From: Limnohabitans sp. Rim28
GTDB taxonomy: Bacteria > Pseudomonadota > Gammaproteobacteria > Burkholderiales > Burkholderiaceae_C
DNA length: 64,000 nt
Assembly (NCBI RefSeq): GCF_000293865.2
Contig: NZ_ALKN02000014.1
Location: 1-64,000, forward strand
Reading direction: 5' to 3'
The notes beneath the pieces are model-generated. The model was given only the letters and a program-made list of their open reading frames with translations. It was not told the DNA's origin and did not search any database. A program made the translations under genes and the position numbers. Shown piece after piece: positions 33,254-42,238 of the stretch; within the stretch, counting starts at the first letter, position 1, and each line of letters opens with the position of its first letter.

Positions 33254-33788
33254 GGCGCACCTCCTTGCTCAAGGCGGGATCCGTACACTGCGCCAGCGCC
33301 CAGTGCAAGAGCGCAAGAGCATCCGCCTCGTTGTCGTCGGTGACCGGGTGGCCCAGCGCTTTCATGGCCGCAATCACCTCGGCCTTGCCCGCGTTGCCTT
33401 TGCCAGTGGCATGGCGTTTGATGGTGCCCACAGGCACACCTTGGTACGGTATCTGGTGACGCTCACACCATGCGGTCAGCGTGGCCAGCAAACCGCCGTA
33501 GACATGCGCAGCATCTACGCCGAGGTGACGGCGCACCTCTTCAAAGTAAACGGCTCCAATGACCGCTGAATCGGTTGGTGCGTCACTCTCTGAGCCACTC
33601 AAGGCGAGCATGTCATCGAGCCAACGTCCAAAGCGCAGATAGCGCATGCCACCGCCCTCAAAGCGTTGGGACTTGAAGCTCACGAAGCCATGCGCCACAG
33701 GACCGTTTGCCGAGCGCAGTGCCCAGCCGGTGGTCGTACCCAGGTCAAGAGCCAGGATGACGAGGCGTGGGGTTGATTTGTAATTCAT
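33246..33788 (-). CDS. RuvC-like Holliday junction resolvase
   Basis: A 180-residue RNase H-fold protein. The first strand LVILALDLGTTTGWAL has the catalytic Asp, AVYFEEVRRH carries the Glu, and the end has PVTDDNEADALALLHWAL with the terminal acidic cluster, as in RuvC-family phage resolvases. It probably resolves branched DNA before packaging. GGAGGAAAT lies upstream of the ATG. It is the last gene of the recombination block before the toxin-antitoxin region. Confidence 0.85.
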   Translation of the reverse strand: MNYKSTPRLVILALDLGTTTGWALRSANGPVAHGFVSFKSQRFEGGGMRYLRFGRWLDDMLALSGSESDAPTDSAVIGAVYFEEVRRHLGVDAAHVYGGLLATLTAWCERHQIPYQGVPVGTIKRHATGKGNAGKAEVIAAMKALGHPVTDDNEADALALLHWALAQCTDPALSKEVRHG

Positions 33789-34187
33789 CAGGGATTTCCT
33801 CCAAGGGTTCGTACAAGTTTTCTTGTGCGACCTGGAGGAGCACTGGCACCAAAGCCGTGTCAGGGCGGGTGCGGCTCCCTCATGTCTGTCATTTCCGATT
33901 TTTTCAATCGGATGCGGTTATCAGGGCTTACAAAAAGTCTTCAACAGATGACGGGGCTTATTTCAATACTTCATCTTTCAAAGGTGGAGTCCGGGTCTGG
34001 TGGGGTACTTATTTCAATACTTCTTCTTTCAATATATATACCTATGTCTCTCTCTGACCACCTCCAGGGCAGGCGTTTCGCGCGCGCGAGGATTTTTGGG
34101 TGCGTATAGCGACCCCTGTATTTATTTGTATATAGAGGCACCCCCTTTGAAAGAAGGTCGTAATTGAAAGAAGTCCTCATAGACCGT
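33789..34187. repeat. Non-coding interval with direct and inverted repeats
   Basis: An interval of about 400 bp without a supported gene. Two near-identical copies of CTTATTTCAATACTTC followed by A/T and TCTTTCAA lie at 33957-33983 and 34008-34033 (51 bp apart). Two copies of TTGAAAGAAG in the opposite orientation lie at 34147-34156 and 34164-34173. The stretch between is AT-rich with an alternating TA tract. It could hold operators, an origin-like iteron set or transcript signals. Confidence 0.5.
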
Positions 34188-36509
34188 TCACTGTTCAGTT
34201 GGGACATCATTTCCCGCCAGCTTGATCCACTGGCTAGGTCTGCCGCCCGTTGGCATGGCGAACACCTCAACCAGGTGGGCGTCCGTTAAGGTACGCAGCA
34301 CGCCATCTCGCTGGCGGTGGTCCATGAACTGGGTGCGCCGTGTGAACTCGCTCTTTGACATACCAGCGGCATCGCCATCACGCAGGATTTGCAAAGCGCG
34401 CTTGTGGTTGGACTCGACTTGGTTTTCTGAAACGCGCGCGCTTGCTTCTCGAATAGTCAGCTCGGCACAGTGGCGCGAGAGCGCAATTCCCCAGTGCGCG
34501 TCGTGGTCCTCGATCTGCGGTGTCACCGCGTCGCGCGACACAGCGCGAATGAGAGCCAATTTGGTGGCGTTCTCTTCAATGCGCGCCAAGATCGATGAAA
34601 AACCGGTGCCTCTCGACAAGCGAAGCTTTGTCAACAACTCGTGGTCAAGCAAGCGAAACGCGTCACGCGCTTGCGCGGTCATCGGAACGACACGCGGATC
34701 CACCAGCACTTCATCAATCGCGCCCACATCCGTGAGGTTGCCGTTCAACTGACCACCTCCCTGGTGGATCAGCAGCAGTCGGTCGATTAAGTCTTGCGGG
34801 GGATCTATCGTGCCAAAAAGTTCGTTGCTATTGGGGAAATCGTCCTCGCTCTCCAGAATCAGAAAGCGCGCCAATGAACCGTCGGCCACATTCGACGCCT
34901 GCAGCGCCTGCCAAAAGTGCAAGGGTGTGGTGGTGCCGTAGATGCACGCGCAGGGCTGGTGAATGGCACGGTGCGCGTTGTTGAGTTGGTTGCTTGCGTA
35001 CTCAATGCCAAAGTAAGTCGTGCCTGAAGTGGTGTACAGCTCGGTCATCAGGTCCAGGATTTCACACACGTAGCGCGGGGAGCGTTTACGGTCAGCGGCT
35101 GCCGACAAAAACATACCGAACTCATCTAGCTGAAAAAGAATGGCGGGCTGACGCTGGATGGCCGTCAAAAGACCGGAACCCGATGCGATCTTGTTGCCGC
35201 CCAGGTATTGCAGCAACCCGGCCTTGCGGAATAGCTCGTTGATAACCACGCGGCTGTGGTTCTTGCCTGCGCCGCTCTCAGCGATACCTACGACATAAAG
35301 GTTCGAGCGCGTGTTGCTCTCGGTGCGGTACTTACGCCCCATCAGCGCGCCGATGGCACACAAACTCGCTCCGAGCGCCAGCACAGGCTGTGGACGCTTT
35401 GCCGTCGTTGCCATGAGCGACATCATGTCGGCAATCACGCCGCCAACTTGGTCCCAGCCCGTCGGCAGTGGTTTGGGTGGTGGCAGCACGGGCGGTGCAC
35501 CTGATCCATCAATCGTGATGGGGTTTGATGTTTGCAGCGTTTGCAGCATCTCCTTGGCCGGGTGATGTCCGTTCATCACAATCTCACCATTGAGCTGCAG
35601 GTCAGCATCTGGAATCCAGCCGTTGTCCAGCGCCAGCTTGTAGATGGTTCCCGCCCCAATGCGCTGAGGCGAAAAGCTCCCCCAACTTTTAGCGGTTGTC
35701 TTGGCATCGTTTTTACTGGACGACGCAGACCAGGACTCAAAGAGCGGCCACCCCTGCTCGGCAAGCGCACCTTTGATGGCCATGCCAATGCGCACCCAAC
35801 TGTCGTAGTCCAGGTCCTGATTGGGGATGTACTGAAGCGCGTCTTGCACTGCCTCGAACGTGCCGCGTTGCTCGGGCAGATTGGCGAACGCCTCTGGAGA
35901 CTTCAAACCTACAGCCAGACTTTTGGGGCGCATAGATTCGGGGACCATCTCGTACGCCTGGCGTGCAAACTCTCGAGCCTGTGCCTCGGTGATGACAGGC
36001 AGTTCTTCGATTTTCAGGTCGGCCAAGGTTTGCACGGGCCACTCGTAGGGCTTGCCGGTATCCGGGTGAATGCCATAGGCGATGAACTGCTGCCCCACAC
36101 CCAAGACCTCAATGGGCGGGAACTTAAAGCCACTGAAGGGCTGGGCCGCACGGTACACCAGCAATCGCTTGGGGGCGTTGCCGATACGAACTGCAGGTGT
36201 GTCGCCCAGCAGCCGCTTAGCTAAGCCCTCAATCTGAACCGCGATGTCTTTGGACTGCAGCACATCAATGTCGATGCCAATCACCTTGCCTGCGGCAATA
36301 CCAATGCCAGCTTCGGGCCAGTCGCCCCAGATATCGACTTCGTTTTCAGTCGTGTCGCGCTCACAGTGACGGCTCCACTTGGGATAGTCTTGCCAGGCAC
36401 CCAGGCGAAACATGCCCGGCTTCTTAGTGCTAGGCTGGATCGGCAAAATGGCATAGCCGCGATCTACGAGCGTGGCCCCAAGATGGGCCATGTAATTATT
36501 TGGATTCAT
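34188..36509 (-). CDS. Phage prim-pol / helicase replication protein
   Basis: A protein of about 773 residues. The N-terminal part is a bifunctional primase/polymerase domain (RGYAILPIQPSTKKPGM, WPEAGIGIAAGKVIGIDIDV with acidic residues). A PriCT-2-like segment follows (LDYDSWVRIGMAIKGAL; KSWGSFSPQRIGAGTIY). The C-terminal half is DUF3987-like with a P-loop variant GIAESGAGKNHSR, where Asn replaces the usual Ser/Thr after GK. It probably initiates and drives phage replication. The ATG at 36509 with AAGGAACGC upstream is preferred over a TTG at 36521. Confidence 0.85.
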   Translation of the reverse strand: MNPNNYMAHLGATLVDRGYAILPIQPSTKKPGMFRLGAWQDYPKWSRHCERDTTENEVDIWGDWPEAGIGIAAGKVIGIDIDVLQSKDIAVQIEGLAKRLLGDTPAVRIGNAPKRLLVYRAAQPFSGFKFPPIEVLGVGQQFIAYGIHPDTGKPYEWPVQTLADLKIEELPVITEAQAREFARQAYEMVPESMRPKSLAVGLKSPEAFANLPEQRGTFEAVQDALQYIPNQDLDYDSWVRIGMAIKGALAEQGWPLFESWSASSSKNDAKTTAKSWGSFSPQRIGAGTIYKLALDNGWIPDADLQLNGEIVMNGHHPAKEMLQTLQTSNPITIDGSGAPPVLPPPKPLPTGWDQVGGVIADMMSLMATTAKRPQPVLALGASLCAIGALMGRKYRTESNTRSNLYVVGIAESGAGKNHSRVVINELFRKAGLLQYLGGNKIASGSGLLTAIQRQPAILFQLDEFGMFLSAAADRKRSPRYVCEILDLMTELYTTSGTTYFGIEYASNQLNNAHRAIHQPCACIYGTTTPLHFWQALQASNVADGSLARFLILESEDDFPNSNELFGTIDPPQDLIDRLLLIHQGGGQLNGNLTDVGAIDEVLVDPRVVPMTAQARDAFRLLDHELLTKLRLSRGTGFSSILARIEENATKLALIRAVSRDAVTPQIEDHDAHWGIALSRHCAELTIREASARVSENQVESNHKRALQILRDGDAAGMSKSEFTRRTQFMDHRQRDGVLRTLTDAHLVEVFAMPTGGRPSQWIKLAGNDVPTEQ

Positions 36510-36517
36510 GCGTTCCT

Positions 36518-36841
36518 TCAAAATGGTGGGTCATCTGCATAGGCAATGCGAAGTGAGTCTTGAAAGGCGGTCACGACCACATCAATCAAGGTTGACCACT
36601 CCACTGCGGTGAAGGTGGCCAAGTCTGTTTTGGCAAGTGACTCGACGTACTCGCCACCTGTCTCGCAGGCCGCCGCCAGAGCGTTGGTTTCATGTTGGTT
36701 TGGATCAATCATTCCCTTTAGCCTTGCTGCAATGTTTTGACAGCGCCTCGAACACAACTTCACGCTCGGCGCATCAATACGGATCAAACATGGCGCGAAC
36801 CCATACCCTCGGGCATCGCGCCTGCAAATGGCGCACATCAT
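36518..36841 (-). CDS. DUF6511 family phage protein
   Basis: A 107-residue protein. The N-terminus has CAICRRDARGYGF and KLCSRRCQNIAARLKG, four Cys forming a probable zinc finger. The rest matches DUF6511 (NALAAACETGGEYVESLAKTDLATFTAVEWSTLIDVVVTAF). The family is found beside phage primases and its function is unknown. It starts with ATGATG, the first at 36841 and the second at 36838. Confidence 0.75.
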   Translation of the reverse strand: MMCAICRRDARGYGFAPCLIRIDAPSVKLCSRRCQNIAARLKGMIDPNQHETNALAAACETGGEYVESLAKTDLATFTAVEWSTLIDVVVTAFQDSLRIAYADDPPF

Positions 36842-36855
36842 TTATGCGCTCGACA

Positions 36856-38430
36856 TCAAAAGCGCGCGCCGACGATTTCTGTGTAACGCCCGCTCGGGCG
36901 CACCGCGATCTGCGATGGACACTTGAGCCGCTGCGATACGGCCAGAGCTTCATCAACACCACGGGGAAGTGGCAGCCCCGGTGCTCGGTTTGCCCACCAG
37001 CTCGCAGCCTTTTGCCGCGCATAGCCCTGGTGTTCAATGCAAACCCATTCGCTGTGGGAACTCAGTCCACTCCAGTAATCAACTCGAAGTGACGGCGGCT
37101 TACCAGTCTTGTCGTGCCGGGCATAGCTGACCCGTGTCACGGGCACCCACTCGGGTGGACCGCCAGAGAGGATGTCCAAAGTGCTGGCTTTGGCGTCAAT
37201 CTTGATTTGCGGCTCCGGAAACATGTGGCCACAGTCGGGGCACTGACGTACCGCCGCGTGCACGATGCTGTCGCACTCAGGGCAGGCTTTGGTGGGCGCA
37301 TCGCCGTCTTCACCCGCTTTGGGTGTCTTGGGCTTGATGGCGTCAATGGGTCCGTGGCGCGCAATGTTCCCGGCAAAGTCGAGCACCAAGCAGTCGGTCT
37401 TGCCCGGTGCAAGGCGGCAGCCACGACCAACGATCTGCACATACAAGCCCGCCGACTTGGTCGGGCGCAGCATGGCAATCAGGTCTACCGCAGGAGCGTT
37501 AAAGCCTGTCGTCAAGACATTGGCATTGGTCAGGCACTGAATTCGTCCGGCCTTGAAGTCATTGATGATCGCTTCGCGCTGGGCGCTGGGCGTATCGCCC
37601 ACAATCGTCTCGCAGGTCACCCCTCTGCTGCGCACCGCATCACGCACGTGGTAAGCATGGTCCACGCCAGCACAGAAGATCAGCCAGCTTTTGCGGTTTG
37701 TTGAGTACGAGAAGATTTCATTGACTGCGCTTTGTGTGATCGCGTCCTGGTCAATGGCCGCTTCCAAATCCTTCGGGATGAACTCACCGCCGCGTGTACC
37801 CACACCAGTGAGGTCAATTTGCGTTGCCATGCGTTTGGAGATCAGTGGCGAAAGGTAGTGGTCATCAATCAACTCGCGCACCGAAACCTCGTAGGCGATG
37901 TCAGTGAAGATGGCCTCACTACCTTCATGCAACAACCCAGAGTCAAGGCGGTATGGCGTGGCCGTCAGACCAATCACTTTGAGCATGGGGTTAATGCGCT
38001 TCAAGCCATCAAGAAACTTGCGGTACATCGTGTTTGAGGAGCGTGGGATCAAATGCGCTTCATCAATCAACACCAGATCGCACTGCTGAACGTCATACAC
38101 ACGCTTGTGAATGGACTGGATGCCAGCAAACAAAATCTGCGCACGGATCTCACGCTTCTTAAGACCTGCTGAATAAATCCCTGCCGGGGCTTGCGGCCAA
38201 AGCTTTTTGAGTTCGGCAAAGTTCTGTTCAATCAGCTCACGCACATGAGTCACGATCAGGATGCGCTGATCTGGAAAGGCTTTGAGCACGCCTTCAACAA
38301 AGGTGGCCATGACAAGGGACTTGCCACCAGCGGTAGGAATCACCACCAGCGGGTTGCCGCTCTCATCTTGGAAATAGTTGTAGATGCCTTGGATGGCAGC
38401 GCTTTGGTAGGGGCGAAGGGAAAAGCTCAT
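36856..38430 (-). CDS. Superfamily II DEAD/DEAH helicase
   Basis: A 524-residue SF2 helicase. Motif I VVIPTAGGKS, motif II LIDEAHLI, motif III GLTATPYRLD and motif VI QIVGRGCRLAPGKTDCLVLDFAG are all visible. A C-terminal zinc-ribbon-like pair occurs (KACPECDSIVHAAVRQCPDCGHMF). It is related to phage helicases used in replication or recombination initiation. AAGGAG precedes the ATG. Confidence 0.93.
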   Translation of the reverse strand: MSFSLRPYQSAAIQGIYNYFQDESGNPLVVIPTAGGKSLVMATFVEGVLKAFPDQRILIVTHVRELIEQNFAELKKLWPQAPAGIYSAGLKKREIRAQILFAGIQSIHKRVYDVQQCDLVLIDEAHLIPRSSNTMYRKFLDGLKRINPMLKVIGLTATPYRLDSGLLHEGSEAIFTDIAYEVSVRELIDDHYLSPLISKRMATQIDLTGVGTRGGEFIPKDLEAAIDQDAITQSAVNEIFSYSTNRKSWLIFCAGVDHAYHVRDAVRSRGVTCETIVGDTPSAQREAIINDFKAGRIQCLTNANVLTTGFNAPAVDLIAMLRPTKSAGLYVQIVGRGCRLAPGKTDCLVLDFAGNIARHGPIDAIKPKTPKAGEDGDAPTKACPECDSIVHAAVRQCPDCGHMFPEPQIKIDAKASTLDILSGGPPEWVPVTRVSYARHDKTGKPPSLRVDYWSGLSSHSEWVCIEHQGYARQKAASWWANRAPGLPLPRGVDEALAVSQRLKCPSQIAVRPSGRYTEIVGARF

Positions 38431-38475
38431 GACGGGACTCCTTTTTCAATTGCGTTTAGGTTTGCGGTTGGGGAT

Positions 38476-39429
38476 TCAGTTGGCGGCGTGCTTTTTCAAA
38501 CCGGCATCGCGCCAGCGAACACCGTTGGTAAATTCGTAGTCAACCCAGTCGTCACCCGCATCGACTTGCGTAGCAGGAACAAGTGGTGGCAAATACAGGT
38601 GCTGCTCACAGCCGCTGCGCTGATCTACTTCGGTCAGGCGCTTTTGATGCCGGTCGCAATGCCAACCACCATCCACGGGTGTTGAGTGCAGGCAAGTACG
38701 GCAATTGATCGCAGGTGCCACCACGCTGTTGCCACTTGCATGGCAAACCGGTGCGTGGTCACACATGCGGCACTGATACCAACTTGGCTCTTCGCTGATG
38801 CGTGGCAGTGGTGTTTGGGCAAAGATGATTCGCCGAGCTTTTTCCAGAAGAAGTTCCGCATAAGTGACATCTGCCTCCACGCGTTCGACATACAGGTCAT
38901 CGGTGTCCTTGTTCACAGCCAAGTACATCGATCGGGTAATGCCCATCAGGTGCATGTAGATTTGCATCTGGGCAAAGTGCTGCGGTTTGGACTCGCGTAC
39001 CTTCTTGGCCACCAGATCGCCAAAGCTCTTGTTAGAGTGCGTCTTGAACTCCAGCACGTGCCAGACTTTGGGTGCTTCAAGCAAATTGATAGCAACGCCA
39101 TCGAGCGAACCTCCAAAATGGCCGCCATGGGCTTGAACACGAAACTGACGTCCAGTCTCGGGATCGACTTCCAGCACAGTCGCACCGGTGCGTCTCAGGT
39201 TCAGCACCAGGCGCGCCTCCTCCAGTTGACCGGTTTCAAACAAGCGCAGAAGTCGGCCTGGGTGCTTGCTGCGCGTGACCCAGCGAAAGTCGTACCAAAG
39301 CGCACGTTCGCATTCCTTGCCAATGAGGGATGCGCCAAGGTGGCTGCGAAACCCATCACTGGCATCTGCTTCGTAGCCAGAGAAGATGGCCTCGCGGGTA
39401 AGGCTTGTGATGGCGGGCAGTTCAGCCAT
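38476..39429 (-). CDS. PD-(D/E)XK nuclease, Cas4/RecB-like
   Basis: A protein of about 317 residues. GASLIGKECERALWYDFRW holds the first Cys of a Cas4-type iron-sulfur cluster. GGSLDGVAINLL and WHVLEFKTHSNKSF give the D...E-x-K core, and QHFAQMQIYMHL the Q-x-x-x-Y motif. QCRMCDHAPVC supplies the remaining cluster Cys. A further Cys/His set (CRTCLHS; HCDRH; GCEQH) may be a zinc knuckle. It probably supplies single strands for recombination with the Sak4-like ATPase. AAGGAGGAAACC precedes the ATG at 39429. Confidence 0.88.
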   Translation of the reverse strand: MAELPAITSLTREAIFSGYEADASDGFRSHLGASLIGKECERALWYDFRWVTRSKHPGRLLRLFETGQLEEARLVLNLRRTGATVLEVDPETGRQFRVQAHGGHFGGSLDGVAINLLEAPKVWHVLEFKTHSNKSFGDLVAKKVRESKPQHFAQMQIYMHLMGITRSMYLAVNKDTDDLYVERVEADVTYAELLLEKARRIIFAQTPLPRISEEPSWYQCRMCDHAPVCHASGNSVVAPAINCRTCLHSTPVDGGWHCDRHQKRLTEVDQRSGCEQHLYLPPLVPATQVDAGDDWVDYEFTNGVRWRDAGLKKHAAN

Positions 39430-39823
39430 GGTTTCCTCCTTGGCTCGCGTGTAAGTCACGCGCACGCTGCACCAGGCCCGCCCACTCCTGGTCATTGCAG
39501 TTTTCACGCACCACTTCAATCAAGGTGTCTTTGAAGGCATCACGGTGATTGGGCGCAGCGCGTTTATCAAAGGTTGCAAGATGCACAGTCACCTGCGCCA
39601 GCTCCTGCTGCTTTAAACGCAGCGCGGTTTTGGCGCGATGGAACCAGGCAGCATCAAGCGTCTTCTTCTCTGTTTGCCGCCGAATGTCAGTCGTTGCGAT
39701 CTGAATACGAATGGAAGCAATCTCGCCTTGCAGCGCAGCCATTCGCTCCCGACAGCCCTGCGCAGAGTCCGGCAGGTGAACCGGCTCAAGCGCGTGTTGA
39801 TGCAATGTGAAGTGTTCGTGCAT
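39422..39823 (-). CDS. Unknown coiled-coil phage protein
   Basis: A 133-residue protein, mostly alpha-helical. LQGEIASIRIQIATTDIRRQTEKKTLDAAW and FHRAKTALRLKQQELAQV form a likely coiled coil, followed by DTLIEVVRENCNDQEWAGLVQRARDLH. No family is recognised. It overlaps the nuclease gene by 8 bp and lies after the DUF669 gene, so it belongs to the recombination operon. Confidence 0.7.
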   Translation of the reverse strand: MHEHFTLHQHALEPVHLPDSAQGCRERMAALQGEIASIRIQIATTDIRRQTEKKTLDAAWFHRAKTALRLKQQELAQVTVHLATFDKRAAPNHRDAFKDTLIEVVRENCNDQEWAGLVQRARDLHASQGGNHG

Positions 39824-39834
39824 GCAGTGGGACC

Positions 39835-40347
39835 TCAGGCTTGGCGCTTCCAGGGCAGTCCGTTGGCAGCAGGCGTTGCTGTAGCAACGGCAGGACGCGC
39901 TGGCGGGTTGGCTGGACCAGTGCTGAATGTGGGGGCGTTTGCAGCCTGACCGCTGCGAGGCAGGTAGCGGACCGAGTTGCTCTCGCCATACATGCCCTTC
40001 GGGGGGCGCACACGCACATCAGCAATCAATGGAATGAGGTGCAACTGCTCCGAATTGCTGACCTGCAACTTGCCAACGGCACGGCAGATAGATGACAGCG
40101 TGCGCTGTGCGATTTGCACAGCATCTGCATTGGCATTGATGAGGTTCAGGCGATCAAAGAGCTTGCGGCCTGCGTACTGCCCCTCAATGACATCCACCTC
40201 AAGGTAGAGGTACTGGCCCATGCCGTCTTTGGTTGCACGCATTTCGCTTGCAACAATTTGGGCGAGGTATTTACCGGGTGGCAGGACTTCGTAGCCGCTG
40301 CTGGGTTCAACTGAGGATGCGTCGAAAGTTTGTCCGAATGAAGCCAT
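39835..40347 (-). CDS. DUF669 family protein, probable ssDNA-binding
   Basis: A 170-residue protein of the DUF669 group. SSGYEVLPPGKYLAQIVASEMRATKDG, YLYLEVDVIEGQYAGRKLFDRLNL and RTLSSICRAVG are typical. The C-terminal tail is Pro/Ala-rich and ends in LPWKRQA. Such proteins replace SSB in phages with Sak4-type recombinases. AGGAG precedes the ATG. Confidence 0.88.
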   Translation of the reverse strand: MASFGQTFDASSVEPSSGYEVLPPGKYLAQIVASEMRATKDGMGQYLYLEVDVIEGQYAGRKLFDRLNLINANADAVQIAQRTLSSICRAVGKLQVSNSEQLHLIPLIADVRVRPPKGMYGESNSVRYLPRSGQAANAPTFSTGPANPPARPAVATATPAANGLPWKRQA

Positions 40348-40369
40348 GGTGTTTTCTCCTATTTCAATT

Positions 40370-41164
40370 TCAGGTGGTTGGGTTGGTGGGGGTGACTGGG
40401 TTGGCGATCAACATGGGCTTGATCACATCGGGCATGGCCTGGGCAAAGGACTGCCAGTCCAGTGGCAGGGTCTCGGGAAGGCCATAGCGGTTCTTGGCCA
40501 AAAAGGCTGGGCGCTCGGCGGTGTGAATCACCCGCTCGCCCGAGCCCATGGCGCGGTTTACTTTTTTGTTGAAGCCGACATCGGCCTTCACGGTGGAGAT
40601 GCGGTAGTTGGCAAAGAGCACGATGTCGGAGTGCTCTTGCATCAGCGCCGCTGCGCGGGTGTGCAACTTGATGACGTACCGGTCGTAGGGGTCGTGCTCA
40701 GGCGAGTCAAAACGCTTGATGTCGGTGTGCGCGATTTGCACAACGGTCATGCCACGGTCGTCACGCAGTGCGTTCAGGCCGTCGATGTACTGACGCCACA
40801 GAGTCAATGCGGCGACGTACCCTTTGCCGTAACCGGCGTCTTCGATGGATCCCCATCCGTTGTCGCGGCAGGCCTTGCCCCAAACCAAGGGCTCGAGCCA
40901 GTCAACGCTGTCAATGACCACGGTTTTGAAGTCATGGTCTTCGGTGTAAAGCGAGGCCAGTGACTCAAGGACTTCCTCAAACGTGCGTGCAAGCGGAAAG
41001 CTAGCTGCCGGAATTGTTCCCAGACCGTCTTCCGTTTGCACGAACACAGGTTTGCTGGCTTCTGCGGCGAAGGTGGTTTTACCAACGCCTGCAACACCGT
41101 GAATCAGAATACGGGGTGGCTTGGGCGTATTGGCGCGGGTGAGTTGTGCAAGTGAAATGGCCAT
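40370..41164 (-). CDS. Sak4-like ATP-binding recombination protein
   Basis: A protein of about 264 residues of the phage nucleotide-binding (AAA_24/Sak4) group. The Walker A HGVAGVGKTTFA and the Walker B-type KTVVIDSVDWLEPLVW are clear, and MTVVQIAHTDIKRFDSPEHDPYDRY follows. Sak4 proteins are RecA-like single-strand annealing or exchange factors that work with the adjacent DUF669 protein. The ATG at 41164 shares a base with the upstream stop (TGATG); the longer in-frame extension upstream has no support. Confidence 0.87.
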   Translation of the reverse strand: MAISLAQLTRANTPKPPRILIHGVAGVGKTTFAAEASKPVFVQTEDGLGTIPAASFPLARTFEEVLESLASLYTEDHDFKTVVIDSVDWLEPLVWGKACRDNGWGSIEDAGYGKGYVAALTLWRQYIDGLNALRDDRGMTVVQIAHTDIKRFDSPEHDPYDRYVIKLHTRAAALMQEHSDIVLFANYRISTVKADVGFNKKVNRAMGSGERVIHTAERPAFLAKNRYGLPETLPLDWQSFAQAMPDVIKPMLIANPVTPTNPTT

Positions 41165-41688
41165 CACACACCCCCACCAAAGTGACTGTCGTTGGCAGCG
41201 TCGGGAATTTCTCCGGTCTTGATCTGCTCGAGCTTGTAGCTGGGCTTGCCCGTTTTGAGCGTGCGTGCAGGTTCGAACAGATCGCGGATACCGGGTGGCC
41301 AGGCGGTGTACTTGGACTCGGCGACTTTGATTTCGATGCCGACATAATTCTCCGGGTCCTCGCCCCATTTACGCAGCGCTTCCACGGCTTCTTTGAGCTT
41401 GACCTGGTTGTATTCAGGGCGCTTAGGCAAATCGGCGACGACCATGTAGCCATCGACCTCAAAGCGCACAGTGCCGGTGGACTTGCCAGCCTCTTGGCGA
41501 AGCTGTTGGGCATGACCACCCAAGCGACTGTGCAAGGTGGACTGCAATGCGTTGAGGTACAAAGCGGCAGTGTCTTTGGCAGCAGTGACCTGTTTGATCA
41601 TACGGTCAAGGTCTTGCAGCGGGAGCTTGTCGAGCTCGTTCATGTAAAGCTGGCCTATTTCATCCAGCACGTCGGGTTCGGCAGTCAT
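41164..41688 (-). CDS. Conserved phage protein upstream of the Sak4-like gene
   Basis: A 174-residue protein of unknown function. The N-terminal 70 residues are helical (LYMNELDKLPLQDLDRMIKQ; LYLNALQSTLHSRLG), the middle has TGTVRFEVDGYMVVADLPKRPEYNQVKL, and the end has a GIEIKVAESKYTAWPP segment. Similar proteins sit next to Sak4-like ATPases in other phages. It is coupled to the ATPase gene by TGATG. Confidence 0.72.
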   Translation of the reverse strand: MTAEPDVLDEIGQLYMNELDKLPLQDLDRMIKQVTAAKDTAALYLNALQSTLHSRLGGHAQQLRQEAGKSTGTVRFEVDGYMVVADLPKRPEYNQVKLKEAVEALRKWGEDPENYVGIEIKVAESKYTAWPPGIRDLFEPARTLKTGKPSYKLEQIKTGEIPDAANDSHFGGGV

Positions 41689-41702
41689 GGGTTCTCTTTC
41701 TT

Positions 41703-42206
41703 TCAGTGGGGCTTGCGGTTGCTGGGAGCCATCTGCGCAATGCGCAGCTGGGTACGGATTTCGGGCGGCTTGAGCGGGGAACTGGAGCGCATGGCCAGGT
41801 AGCGGTAGTGGTCCTGCCCCACCTTTTGGCTAAAGAGATGCACCAGGCCAAGCTCGCAGGCGATCCACGCGCGACGGGCGACGGAGTGAATACGGGCGCG
41901 GTCCTTGGTGGTCAAGTCGCTGCTGATCTCTGAACGATCACGCAGCAGCAGGCCCTCGTGGTACTGGATGCAGTGGCCGATTTGTGCACTGGCGACCCAG
42001 TCACACAAAATGGCTTCTGTGACAGCGACGCCTGGTGAATAGAAAGGGCGTGCACCCCCGAGCGGCTCTGGTGCGACGAGGCCAAGATGGCTGCGCGATA
42101 TTTCGACAAGTTTTTGTGGCGCTAACAATTTGGGCTCCGAAAGGTGTGAATTGGCCGTGGCGCAGGTATTGCGGCTCGGTTTGCTTGGGGACTTTTTGGC
42201 TGGCAT
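41703..42206 (-). CDS. Unknown phage protein
   Basis: A protein of about 167 residues from the ATG at 42206. The N-terminus is basic (PAKKSPSKPSRN), and the rest includes QKLVEISRSHLGLVAPEPLGGARPF and LTTKDRARIHSVARRAWIACELGLVHLFSQ. No family is recognised. The start lies 33 bp before the end of the sigma-like gene, so the genes overlap if this start is used. It is the second gene of the early operon. Confidence 0.55.
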   Translation of the reverse strand: MPAKKSPSKPSRNTCATANSHLSEPKLLAPQKLVEISRSHLGLVAPEPLGGARPFYSPGVAVTEAILCDWVASAQIGHCIQYHEGLLLRDRSEISSDLTTKDRARIHSVARRAWIACELGLVHLFSQKVGQDHYRYLAMRSSSPLKPPEIRTQLRIAQMAPSNRKPH

Positions 42207-42238
42207 AGGTGTTATTACCGCTGGACGCGTTATTTTTC

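Noticed and set aside
33957..34173. Short CRISPR-like repeats
   Set aside because: Only two copies per orientation, no regular spacers and no cas genes apart from a Cas4-like phage nuclease in a recombination operon.
33971..34270. A minus-strand frame of 99 codons across the repeat region
   Set aside because: It overlaps the 3' end of the prim-pol gene out of frame, contains the repeats and has unusual composition; no ribosome-binding site.
38476..39429. Cas4 as part of a CRISPR system
   Set aside because: Its neighbours are Sak4-like, DUF669 and helicase genes, typical of phage recombination; no cas1 or cas2.
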